Source: Leptodontidium sp. MPI-SDFR-AT-0119 (lineage: Eukaryota; Ascomycota; Leotiomycetes; Helotiales; Leptodontidiaceae). Taken from it: 64,000 nt of DNA. Below are positions 32,824-45,300 of this stretch, piece after piece (the stretch's first letter is position 1; the number at the start of each line of letters is the position of its first letter). The notes under the pieces were generated by a model. It did no database searches and had not been told where the DNA came from. It saw only the letters and a program-made list of their open reading frames with translations. The stretch lies in the NCBI GenBank assembly GCA_020726505.1, contig JAHLEZ010000002.1, positions 992,001 through 1,056,000 on the forward strand, read 5' to 3'. Made by a program: the position numbers and the translations under genes.

Positions 32824-35658
32824 GTAATATAGGGCGGCCCTTCCCCCCTTTTCCAGGGCGGCGCGCTGTTGCAATGCGTTACGCTGCGTTGCTGTTAGAG
32901 GTGGAGGCGGAGGCGGCTGCCCTCATCCGATAAGACAGATGAACGAATAACGAACGAATAAACCCAACGGCTTGTTTGGCGGTAGCGAAACCAACAAACG
33001 ATTGACTGCACGGGCAACTAACTGTAACTCAAACCTCGGAAGCGGGAAGGAAATGTGGAAACGGATCGGATTGTATGGCCTGGATTAGGGGAGATCCCGT
33101 TTGTCTGGGTCTGAGTCCTTGTCTTAGTCCTTGTCAAACGAATGCGGTCATTAAAATTGGGCGTTGTAGGTAATAAGAGCGCCCGCGTAAGTGTGTGTGA
33201 ATGCAGCCCCCGAGAAATTGTGATGGGAGGGAGAATAGAGAATAGGAACCCGGCCGAAAATCAAGATAAGCAGGTAGATACCATCAGTTGGCAAAGACGT
33301 AGGAGATGGTAGCGCATATATATATGTGACACTTGCACAGTTCAGAATTCGTCTCCGATTCCAGGAGGCCAGTCAGTCAATCAGTCAGTTTGTTGAAGTC
33401 AAGTGTCCGTCTGTATAGTGCTGTACATGCAAGACTCGACGTCATGTCCCCTAACTTTTTTTGCACGAGACAGTCAGACCGATTGGTTGGAATAGACGAA
33501 ACCAGGTGTTCACTGTACAGTAGGTAGGTAATATTAGCCACTTCATTCATGAAGGCCCGTACGCAAACATCAATTTAGTGCAGTATATACGAGTACCTCA
33601 GGCAGGTCCCACAGGAAAGGCGCTTTTCGATATGCACCTTTCCAGGCTGTGGATTTATGCTTTTACAACCAACTCATATTGGCCAGGGTAGGCGAGAAAT
33701 CTTGAAATGTTGACATGACAAGCCTATCAGAGACTCGGAGTGGGAGCAGACGCTCGGGAGTGGGACTTTACAGCAGCACCAAAATCCACCCAACACCAGC
33801 ATCAGCAGCCAGAGCCACGCGCAACGCGCAACGCACGGCAAAGGAATCAATCAATAGAGAAAAAAGGCTTAGACTCATGTATGGCTATTGAAATGTCCTA
33901 CTGGCTGACCGCAAGCGAATGTGCATGCATAGTGCAGTCCCTTGGTAAGTACATATGCGGCCGCTCATGTACAGGAGGGCAAAAAGTTACGCGGTCGTTC
34001 AGGGGAGCGGTTGTGGTTGTGTCAGTTAGCGAAGAGAAATTAAGACAGCTGCTGCTGTGAGTGGGTGGCTGGTGAAGATTAGACGAGGTCGGTGAGAGCA
34101 GGGCAGAGCAGAGCTTCCCGCAACGCCTTGGGAGAGCTCCTTGATTGAGGTGAGGAGAGCCAACGGAATTGCTGATGCCGTTAATTATGCACGTTTTTAT
34201 TGCATGTTTTATTGCATTGCCGGGCTCGCTCCAACGGATGTTGTTGTTGGTTTTCGCAGATCTCCTGAACACTGCATTCAATGATTCACTCCAAGGGGTT
34301 TGATCTCGGTTTTGCGGCTTTGCGGCTTTGCGCAAGCAGGGAGGGCGAGATCATGGTCGAAAGATGACTCTCCACCAAGCAAATCATGGAAAATCCAGTC
34401 CAGAGCGAAACTCTATTCTAAGCACCACGTTACATTGGCGACATTGCTGGGGATTCAGTGGGTTCAGTCGGGACTGTGAAAGGAGATCTTTTGTGCTAGC
34501 TGGCAGGCAACTGGTTAGCTGATTTGAAAGTGGTGTCTTGGTCTTCGCGAGAAGAGAACACACCGGGTTCAGCATGTCAATGAAACACTCCATGATGAAG
34601 ATCATTTTTTTTTCCTTCTATTCTCGTGCTGCCGCGGCCAGAATAAGTTGGATCTGATCCTTGAGTCCTGAGCCATGGATGGACGTTTTGCCATGTGAGC
34701 GCGGGGTCATCAATGGAGATTTCACCCCACATGGCACACTGTGATCCAAATACTGTAGCTGCCGTGAATGGGTAAATGGATTTTAACCAGCAAGGGGCAT
34801 GAGGGGTCTTGGTCAAGCCAACCAGACCATTCAGAAGCTGAAGATGGAAATACTTCGTAATAAAAAAAGAGTAAACGCTCGGATTTTGCCCCTCATCCTC
34901 ACCTCCTCCCCTGATGTTGGTTCTGAACTCCTGTCTGGCTCTTCGTTAATTTTGTTCCGATGCGGTTAGAGCCATCAGAAGATTTTCCCGATTGGAAGGC
35001 TTCTAGCGAGGGTCTGGCGTTTCCGTGCTAGCAGGGCAGAGGCCTTGGCGATGGGATCGCTTCGCACGGACATCCGACTTTGGTGTGCTTGATGGCTGGC
35101 GTTTGGATGTCTGAGCTGGAGGAAGGTGGCTGGTCTTGTCTGATGGATCAAATGGAGAGAAAAGACTGGCTGAGGATATTCGCCGTTTGATCTCTAGAGT
35201 CGAGAAAGAAAGGACAGGAAAAGAAAAGAAAAGAAAAGAAAAGTAGATCTTGCATGAATGAGATCTCGGCCATTTCACTAAACAGGTTTGAAAGAGATCT
35301 GCTCTGCAACAGACCTCGCCAACCGTGTTGCATTTTCGCTGAATGCTTCTGGTCACTGGTCACTACGTGACGCTGCATAACACTAATCCTGACCAGCATG
35401 GATGGGATTCTCGTTAATTGATGCAGGAGTAGTTGCATCTGGCGCATAAGTTTGCAAAGTGCTGCTGCCGGTCATGCAGATAGATGTATTGCAAATCCAG
35501 CGCTTCAGAAACCCTCGTCAGTTCATTTGAGCAAGAGGTTTCTGCTTGAATCCTTCAGCTGCAAGTCCTAGGTGCAAAGTGGACCATCTCCGTTTGCATT
35601 GTCAAGCTCTTGGCCAGTGGCAAAATACATTCACAGCCACATGCTCGAATCTCGAACT
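32824..35658. other. Long intergenic region, no supported gene
   Basis: About 2.8 kb without a supported gene. It holds a TCAG/TCAA repeat near 33370-33392, a short AT run near 33315-33327, and a GAAAA pentamer array at about 35216-35243. Open frames here are short and overlapping. Confidence 0.55.
35216..35243 (+). repeat. GAAAA pentamer array
   Basis: About five tandem copies of GAAAA (AGGAAAAGAAAAGAAAAG and so on) in intergenic DNA downstream of the TAN1 gene. Confidence 0.75.
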
Positions 35659-37168
35659 CTAATATTCAGATCCAACGTCTGCTTCGTCTTTCGTTACGCT
35701 TCGTGGCTTAGTCTCTGACTTCGTTGCAGTCGTTGCTTTTGATGCTTTGTCCTTTTGATAGAGCTCCGCGAGGTTGAAACGCTTGAGTGCTTCCCAATCG
35801 CTACCAACAACACTCATTCCACACACCGACTATACATGTCGAATCAGTAGGCTAGTTCTCAAAAGTGCATTATGCAAGGCATGCAAGTAACTCTGCTTCA
35901 AGCTACAGAATGGGATATAGCACGAGGCTTCTTACCTGAAAGATCTCCACGAGGATGACTTTGTCCGGATTAGTGAGATCCACTTTGTGTACATTGGATA
36001 TCGACTCTGCAATAGATTTGATCACCAGGTCTCGTTTGAGAGGTGCAGTATGAGCACGTGTTGATGGCCGGATGGCATACTGTCCAATGTCAACGAGGCA
36101 CTACCGATGCCGCCAGATATACCCCCTTCAGAACATGATCGTCCGGTGCACATTTCTGTAGCACTAATTACGGTCTAACGGATGACACCACGTCCCTGCT
36201 AGAATTTTTCTTGACTTACGGAATGATTTGACACCTCCTTGCTGACTTTCTCTTCCCCCGACGTCGACTCCTCTTCATCGATATCCGCAGCCATGTTAAA
36301 GTGCTTCTGGAGTACCGTGCTTCCTAATTCTTGAAGCCCTTTCTCTGTAGCTTTCGTAATCAGAGTCATCGGCGTCAGTCGATTGACATACTTCATCTTC
36401 CTCACACCTGGCGTAGCCACGATCTCTTTGCATATCCTGTGGACAAAATCGATAGGCTCAATAAGCGAATTGGTCTTGAAGAACAGGACACATGGGATGT
36501 CGAGATGGACTGGAGAGAACAGCTTGGTGGTGCTCTGCTTATTGTCCATAGCAGTGAGCTCCTTCTGAATCGAAGCCTCGATGTCGTCTTCGTTCTCGGT
36601 ATCTTCGCTTGATCCTGGTTTGATGCCATAGAATCGTTCGGCACACTCGAGGTCTTTAGCACAGGGATTACAAAGGTGGAAACGGAACTCACCTCCCCGA
36701 GCATCACCTTAAGCTCCTCCGTCGCCCGTCCTTCCATATTCCTGGCGCATGTTGCCCAGATACCAACATCACCCGGTTCAATTTTGCCACTCCCGCGTGA
36801 AGCAATTTTTGCTTTCTGATGGGGTGTCTGCCATTTCCCACCAGTTCCTCCCTATCGTGAAGTCAGACGACAGCTTCGCATTGGGCTCCGATGGCAGCCA
36901 TTTCTGGACCGGACACATACTGCCCTTGATACATGACTTGCAATGAGACGCATACGGGGCCACAGGAGAGGAACTATTGAGATACGATGTGGAAGAACCA
37001 CACTTGAGCTCGTGATCCTTCGCACAGCCTCGTGAATATGCTCGTAAAAAACATAGCAGCCTCATTTCATGATGGTAGGAAATATCATCGACCTACCTTA
37101 CTTCTCTTCGGTCCTCTGTCATCTCTGTCGCCCCCAGATCTCTCTTTTCGTTTGTTCCAGTCCGCCAT
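35659..37168 (-). CDS. tRNA acetylation protein TAN1 (THUMP domain)
   Basis: TAN1/THUMPD1 is the RNA-binding THUMP partner needed for N4-acetylcytidine at position 12 of tRNA-Ser and tRNA-Leu, working with the Kre33/NAT10 acetyltransferase. Exons are 37168-37097 (MADWNKRKERSGGDRDD...), 36851-36693 (GGKWQTPHQKAK, IEPGDVGIWATCARNMEGRA), 36645-36220 (CAERFYG, FFKTNSLIEPIDFVHRICKEIV, NRLTPMT), a possible 33-nt mini-exon at 36155-36123, 36079-35936 (YAIRPSTRAH, VDLTNPDKVILVEIFQ) and 35829-35659 (SVCGMSVVGSDWEALKRFNL). The length is 334 aa with the mini-exon, 323 without. All phases agree. Several exons are too short or spliced to show as single frames, so this gene is easy to miss. It lies 309 nt upstream of the PDC stop on the same strand. 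Confidence 0.88.
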
Positions 37169-37477
37169 TGGAAGTGATGGTGGTGTTGATGGGTCTCACG
37201 CGGTTAAAATTAGACAAGAGAGTGGAAGTCACGCCAGCCAGTCATGTTTTCAACCAATCGCGTAATTTAGCTCACTTTTTAGCGCAAGGCTGCGAGATCA
37301 GCCTTGTGGACATTGTGCTCCTTAGTATTTGGCACATCTCTATTATCACGGCCTGCAAAAGTCTCAGAAGTAGGTTTCTTCTATTATTCGTTATGTTCAG
37401 GCAGTTAACCCGTTTTACCGTTCGTTAAGTTCTAGAAAATCCAACAATCCTAAACAATCTAAATCACAATGTAGACT
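37169..37477. other. Intergenic region TAN1 promoter / PDC 3' end
   Basis: 309 nt holding the TAN1 promoter and the PDC 3' region, both on the minus strand. Nothing else is recognised. Confidence 0.6.
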
Positions 37478-39583
<2,106 letters not shown>

Positions 39584-40220
39584 TGTGAGAGGAGTCTATG
39601 CCGAATTGTATGATTGATTGTATGAAATATCAGGTATATGCGAGTAGAATAATGGCAATGGAAGGAACAATTGAGGAAACGGGCTCTCCATCGTTCAAAT
39701 ACATTTTCCCCCTAGACAACTTGCCGTAATCCGTGGAAGCTCATTGAGCTCATCAGCCCACCACCTACCTATGACGATGCAGCTGCACCCCAAAATAACA
39801 CGCCACTCTGTGGACGACGCCGAATGGGAGTATTCCGGGGCTAGACTCACGTGGTCGTGGATACCTACTGGTCCGCGGTCCGATTGAAACTGCAAATCTG
39901 GAGAACTCTGTTCCTGAAAGTGTGCTGACTTCTATGTGCAGAAGATTCGGTGGTTGCCGAAGACCCCGATTTTGTTAAAAGTCAACATTATATATATTTA
40001 CTTGTAGGTACCTTCGTACCTCCTGGCTCTCTTCAACCCCCGAAGTGGGGTGGGAGTGGAGTTTGATAGTCAGCAAAGGACAGGCACGTGTTCGTCTTTG
40101 ACACTTTTTGGGTTTCGAGTGGGACGGAATTCACAGCATAAGGTAATCTCTTCCGCCCGCAATCACCACATAACATCGCATTGTTGCAGCCTTCTCGAAA
40201 CGCCATTGACACTCCAATTA
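39584..40220. promoter_or_regulatory. PDC upstream region
   Basis: 637 nt upstream of pyruvate decarboxylase, AT-rich around 39970-40000 with a short TATATATA run. It includes the 3' side of the orphan ORF. I call no specific site. Confidence 0.5.
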
Positions 40221-40874
40221 TTACAGTGACTTTATCGAGCTTAAAATCTTTTGCTCGCCTACTCCTCCCCAAACATAACGGGGAGCGTAGCTCCTTGAGG
40301 AATTAACCCATCCTTCTCTTGGAGTAAATATCCTATTGTGAATTAATACCAGGCCGTGCCCACTATTAATATTTTTTTTGCTTCTTAGGTAGGCATCCCT
40401 AACTCTTGTAGCAAGGTAGAACTTATGCTCAATTCCAGGGATTTCTTCCTTATCCAACCTCCTGGTGACATTGAAGTCATACATCAAATATTTAGATATA
40501 TTCTCATCGTCCTGTGCCGCTGAATCAAACCCCGGCAAGAAATGCATGGCATCATAGCCTCCCTGTTGTACTTGGATATTGATCCGCCGACCAAGCATCT
40601 GCTCACAAAAGTCGCTCCTGAGACGATAGACACGTTGCGTTGTCTCTGCTGGAATATCTCTTAAGTGCGCCTTGATGATAACTCGCGTTGGGTGTTTATT
40701 CATCTCTCTTATCCTCGTATAGAGATCGAGAGAGGAAAGGTTGTAGGGGATTAAGGTGCAGTCGTTTGTAGCAAGCGAGAAAGTTGCGTGAAGGCTTTGT
40801 TTGCGTTGAGGCAGCAAGATATTGACCTGAAGAGGGAGAGCCCGTTCCAAGGATGGGACATCACGGCTTGGCAT
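40221..40874 (-). CDS. Orphan hypothetical protein (217 aa)
   Basis: A 217-aa ATG-initiated frame with balanced, non-repetitive composition (MPSRDVPSLERALPLQ to KILSSIKSL), no signal peptide and no membrane segment. I recognise no family. The local DNA is more AT-rich than neighbouring housekeeping genes. A consensus donor (CTAG|GTAAGT) lies about 40 nt upstream of the ATG on the coding strand, and TCTTCAG occurs inside the first 70 nt, so the true gene could be spliced with the ATG inside an intron. It could be a fast-evolving gene, a remnant, or chance. Confidence 0.35.
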   Translation of the reverse strand: MPSRDVPSLERALPLQVNILLPQRKQSLHATFSLATNDCTLIPYNLSSLDLYTRIREMNKHPTRVIIKAHLRDIPAETTQRVYRLRSDFCEQMLGRRINIQVQQGGYDAMHFLPGFDSAAQDDENISKYLMYDFNVTRRLDKEEIPGIEHKFYLATRVRDAYLRSKKNINSGHGLVLIHNRIFTPREGWVNSSRSYAPRYVWGGVGEQKILSSIKSL

Positions 40875-42276
40875 ATTATTACATAATTGGAATGTCCTGC
40901 CGAGAGTTGCAGGGCTACTTACCTAGGAAGTAGATCTCCAAAATGGGTAGGGCAGATCCTATTGCCAGCATTTAAATCGTTAAGTATGGCGCCACTGTTG
41001 GATCGCGATTCATGTGGATCATCAGTCGTTGACGACCCAAAAGATCCGAATGACGTTAAGTTCTACAAGTGGACTGACTGTACGACCTGAATCACCTGAA
41101 TCAAGAACATGTTTTAGGCTGGATTGATGAACAGTTTGGGTCATCTTCTCGCTAACTCTGCTACAGGGTATTTTTGGCCGTTTACATTTTGACAGCCATT
41201 TGAAAGCCCTGCGTGTTTTTTGGTTACTTTGCTGAAGGACTTCCAGGCTAATAGCGGCCTTGCTTGGCTGAAAAGGCGATTGAGAAAATCGTTCTGAGAA
41301 CCGAAAAAAGATAACATGTTTCCGTGTTTCGATCTTCAGTTTAACAGTTGTTTCCATGTTAAAACTCTTATCGACCGTCTTATGGACCAGCAACATAGTC
41401 TCCATACAAGATCGTGAGGTGGTTGGTCTCGTCGGCCATTTGATCGTCTTCAGGGCTAGTGACTGGGAGGGGTTGCAAAGCTTCAAAACTCGTTGACTAG
41501 GGGTACCTCGCTTATACGTGCGATGCGATGCTGATGACCTGAAGTTCGGTCTCTGAATAGTTTCACTCAACAGACACTCGAGGGGGTTTAATCGGCAGCA
41601 GAAAAGACGACTTCTAGCATTTCGTAACATTCAGGTCATTTGGGTAGAAATGCAAAGTCCCTCAGTCGTGACCCAGCCTGCGATCTAACGCCTTCATGGA
41701 TATCAAGGCCCGCTCTGCATCTACATGTTTAAAGTCATTGTTGAAAGTCCAGTGTAGTTCTTGGGACTTTGCCAAGACAGTCAATTCCACCCCAGAAATC
41801 TATTTGACCCCTTCCCCCAAGGATGCTGGGCGGCACCGCTGCCAATAAACAAATAACGGTTTCCTGTGGCTGGTGGATATGGGTGGACTTGAACCTTGAC
41901 TTGTTTTGGCGCAAGCTCTCACCAGCCACGTTCGCGTCCCCCTGTCTTGTCATTGCCGCCCAGACGCCCATCGAGACTTCACCGGATTGGATACGAAATA
42001 GAATGCTGCTGCCCATCGCCCACGGTGTCGCAGAGCCGGACCTCGTCATAACTTGTATCTGCCATCGCAATAGAAGTCGCTGCTCGCCCGGCAGTCTTGT
42101 GCCATTCGACTTTTGCGACAGCATCCATCATCTCGACCAGCTTGGATCGAGGCGAGGGAGGCTATCAATCTCCCCTCTGTTCTTTGAAGACCGGGAGCAA
42201 CAAGACAAGCAAGGGGCTGGCGGATATCACCGAATTTCAACACGGCTGGCCTGCTGAACAAAGATGCGCGGATACG
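40875..42276. other. Region between orphan ORF and BCK1
   Basis: 1.4 kb containing a second weak minus-strand ORF (41022-41630, separate entry) and the BCK1 leader. The leader includes a 144-codon ATG-initiated frame (41823-42257) and a short uORF that overlaps the BCK1 start. Confidence 0.5.
41022..41630 (-). CDS. Weak orphan ORF (202 aa)
   Basis: ATG-initiated 202-codon frame, Ser/Lys/Arg-rich, with no recognisable domain. It lies upstream of the other orphan ORF on the same strand. At this base composition a frame of this size can occur by chance, and I found no splice join between the two. Confidence 0.15.
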   Translation of the reverse strand: MLRNARSRLFCCRLNPLECLLSETIQRPNFRSSASHRTYKRGTPSQRVLKLCNPSQSLALKTIKWPTRPTTSRSCMETMLLVHKTVDKSFNMETTVKLKIETRKHVIFFRFSERFSQSPFQPSKAAISLEVLQQSNQKTRRAFKWLSKCKRPKIPCSRVSEKMTQTVHQSSLKHVLDSGDSGRTVSPLVELNVIRIFWVVND

Positions 42277-42335
42277 ATGACCAGTTCGCGCCCACGATCC
42301 TCCTCAGCTCGATCGAACAATTCAGACGCTCATAG
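42264..42335 (+). promoter_or_regulatory. uORF overlapping the BCK1 start codon
   Basis: ATG at 42264 opens a 23-codon frame (MRGYDDQFAP...) ending TAG at 42335, out of frame with and overlapping the BCK1 ATG at 42277. A longer ATG frame, 41823-42257, ends just before it. If both lie in the mRNA leader they should reduce initiation at the main ATG. Whether they are transcribed, or removed by a leader intron, is unknown. Confidence 0.45.
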
Positions 42336-45300
42336 AGTTCCAGCGCCTTCGCCGAGGATCACTTCTCACGCAGACTTCCAAGTATCAGATGGGATTATTT
42401 TGAACGACGTGCCGCAGTATAACTTAACCAGCTCCTCAAATTTGTTGATCCCTCTCTACGGAGTGGGATCTCCGTATCCTACGCTTGCATCTACCAGCTC
42501 TCCTTCCCGACCAAGAGCTAGATCAACTGCTGGAGATCCACTACCATCTCCATCTTTCCCTTCAAATAATTCATACCAACCGTCTGCACGGCCTGGCCCC
42601 GGTGTCCAGATGTATCAACCAGGGCAAAGACACCCGTCTGCGGCGGATATTTCTCGTCAATATGTCCCCCCTCCTCCCCCCCCGATGTCTCCTCCTGCTC
42701 AACCGCACATGATGTCGATTCCACCACCTCCCCCACCCCCTCTTCGAAACGTTGCCTCTCAGTCCCATCAACATGGCGGCGTTATAATACCTCCACCACC
42801 AGGCCCTCCGCCTGGGTCAAACTGGCAGGGCAGTTGGGGCCGGTCATACGATACAAGAGGCTTCCCTCTTCCTCCTCCGAATCCTCCCAGCAATAGTCAA
42901 CACCAGGCTTATAACCCTGGGCAGAATTACGTTGCCCACCAACCCCCGCCATTGTCAATACCTCCTCCACCAGCTAGCGAACACCAAATGTCAGCGACTT
43001 ACATACCACACGGAGATTCATTTGGGCCTGGGGTTGGAATTCCAGGCTTCGGTAGGACTCAGGAACCTAGTTTTAATAGAGGTGACAGTGCTGAGTTTTC
43101 CGCTGTATCAGATAGCTCAAGGTCGACATCTAGAAATACTGCCGAGACGAGCCTATCTACCCCCTTAGATGATGGAAGTAGCTATTATCAGGATCGGGAT
43201 CGGATATATCAGTCGTCCCAGACGCCTGTAAATCGGTTCAACAATATTCACCTACCTGAATACAATCCACAGGGGTCTTCAACGGGATCTCTTCTCAACA
43301 CGCAACATTCAAACAGAGGCAATCATCAGACGAATGCTAGCAACTCCAACACTCCAATATCTCCCAATGAAGCCGGCTCACAATGGCCTATGGATCGAGT
43401 TCTCCTTTGGCTAGCAAATAATTCATTTTCGAACGATTGGCAGGAAACATTCAAGGCTCTCAACATCTACGGTTCTGTCTTCCTTGAGCTTGGGAGTGGA
43501 CACGGTGGAAGGGGAAACTTTGGTATGATGCACCAGCAAGTCTACCCTCGCCTTGCAAAGGAGTGCTCCAACAGTGGTACTGGTTGGGATCAGGCCAGAG
43601 AACGGGAAGAAGGCAAGAGGATGCGCCGTCTTATTAGAAGCATTGTCACGGGGAAGCCCGCAGATGCGAACAAATCATCTCATGTTCGTCGAGAGTCCTC
43701 GACCGCAAATATTCAGAGTGCAGGCACTGAGGGTACGATGGAAGGCTCTCCAAACCTCGGCCGCGAGATTCATGTTTCAACGCCAAGTACAGCCAACGGA
43801 GATGATGACAGCCCTGGGAAATCTATGTTCAAGGGGCCAGGTCCAGGTTTTGGAACGAGGCGATTTTCTGGTCGAAGCACGACCATGCCCATCCTCAGTA
43901 ACTCCAGTGGGCAGTTGGCGGAATCCGACACTTACAATTCTCAAAACAGAAGTGGGTATCGCAACGCTCTTCGCAACATCGAAGGTGATGGCAGCCGTCG
44001 CCACAGCCCGAGTGCCAGCAGCGAGACAGGTGAGGGGCCGTTCAGAGGCCCAGCACTTCGCTTGGAAGGTAGCCCGAAAAGCAGCAGCCCAGGAGCCTTT
44101 GCAAACTTGCACGCCCCGAATAGTGGTGGGCTTTCAGCATCTCCTCACACCAGAACCTTTGGACATCGAGCTAGCAACAGTACCGATTCGATATCTTCCA
44201 ATGCCGCGATCTACGGCTCTGGAGTTCCGCCAGGCGCTAGCCAAATCTTACGTGGTGGAATGGGGGGAGCGGTGGGTGAATTGAATCTTGTCCGCAACCA
44301 AGATAGTCGTCGTCATGGCGTTGATGGTGCACGACCTTCCCCATCTGACCCGGGAGATCGATCTGCTACCTCGGACCAGCCAACATCTGCCAAGGAATCG
44401 AAGGGCTTTCTCAAGCATTTTAGAAAGAAGCGGAAAGAAGATGGCGCCGGCCCATCACCAGAAGAACCTAGCCTCGAGTCTCCCACCAGTCCCTCTCTGA
44501 GCTTCAAGCCTGGACCCTTTATCGGAAACGGGAAGAATTCCAGCGAGACCTCTCTTGATCGACCATCCTCAACCTTCTCGGCCTCTGAGTATGACAAATT
44601 CGCCCACACCACCGGGTATCGTGGCCGGCGAAATGTACCAGGGAGAAATTTTATCCTGCTTACTATGGACGGATTCAATTATCGTTTGTGTGATGTTACT
44701 GACGTGGACTCCGCTGCCGACCTTCGTGGTGTGGTTTGTTCAACGCTCGGCGTGATGGACACTGAGTTCGTGCAGATATTTCTCACTGATTTAGGGAGGA
44801 GTGACCACGACGATGCACTGGATGACCAAAAATTGGTACTTCACAGGAGAACCAAAGCCGATCAGTCAGGCGGTTTGAAATTCTACGTTCGAGCTCCAGC
44901 TAACTCCGCTGTATCATTGCCTGCACCACAGTCTGCTGGATTTGGAGCGAACTTTGGCAACAAGCTTGGTCTTTCACCCCACCTCCCTTCGACTGCCCCT
45001 CTGGATGAGGAGGCGTATGCAACTCTCAATGGGACTAGACGACGGTCAAGTTCTTCTCCCCCAAGCTCTCGACAGAACACTATCAAAGCAACTACTCCTT
45101 CGAGTCGTGATGCACCCAATCAACCCAGCGCACAAGCACAATCTGACGCCCTTCGCGATCGTCTGATGCAATTCAGAAACTCTCAACAGGAAGGTGGCGA
45201 GCGCGAACTACCCGAGTCCGAGAGACAGGCTTTCATGGAATTGGCTGCTAGCGAGCACAAAGCTGAGATGGAAAGGAGACAGAAGGCATACCTGGCCAAA

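Noticed and set aside
42097..42276. Upstream in-frame extension of BCK1 by 60 codons
   Set aside because: The frame is open but begins with TTG and has no ATG; the first in-frame ATG is 42277.
43553..44284. 243-aa alternate-frame ORF inside BCK1
   Set aside because: Same-strand shadow of the disordered BCK1 region; the BCK1 frame is continuous and supported by the kinase domain.
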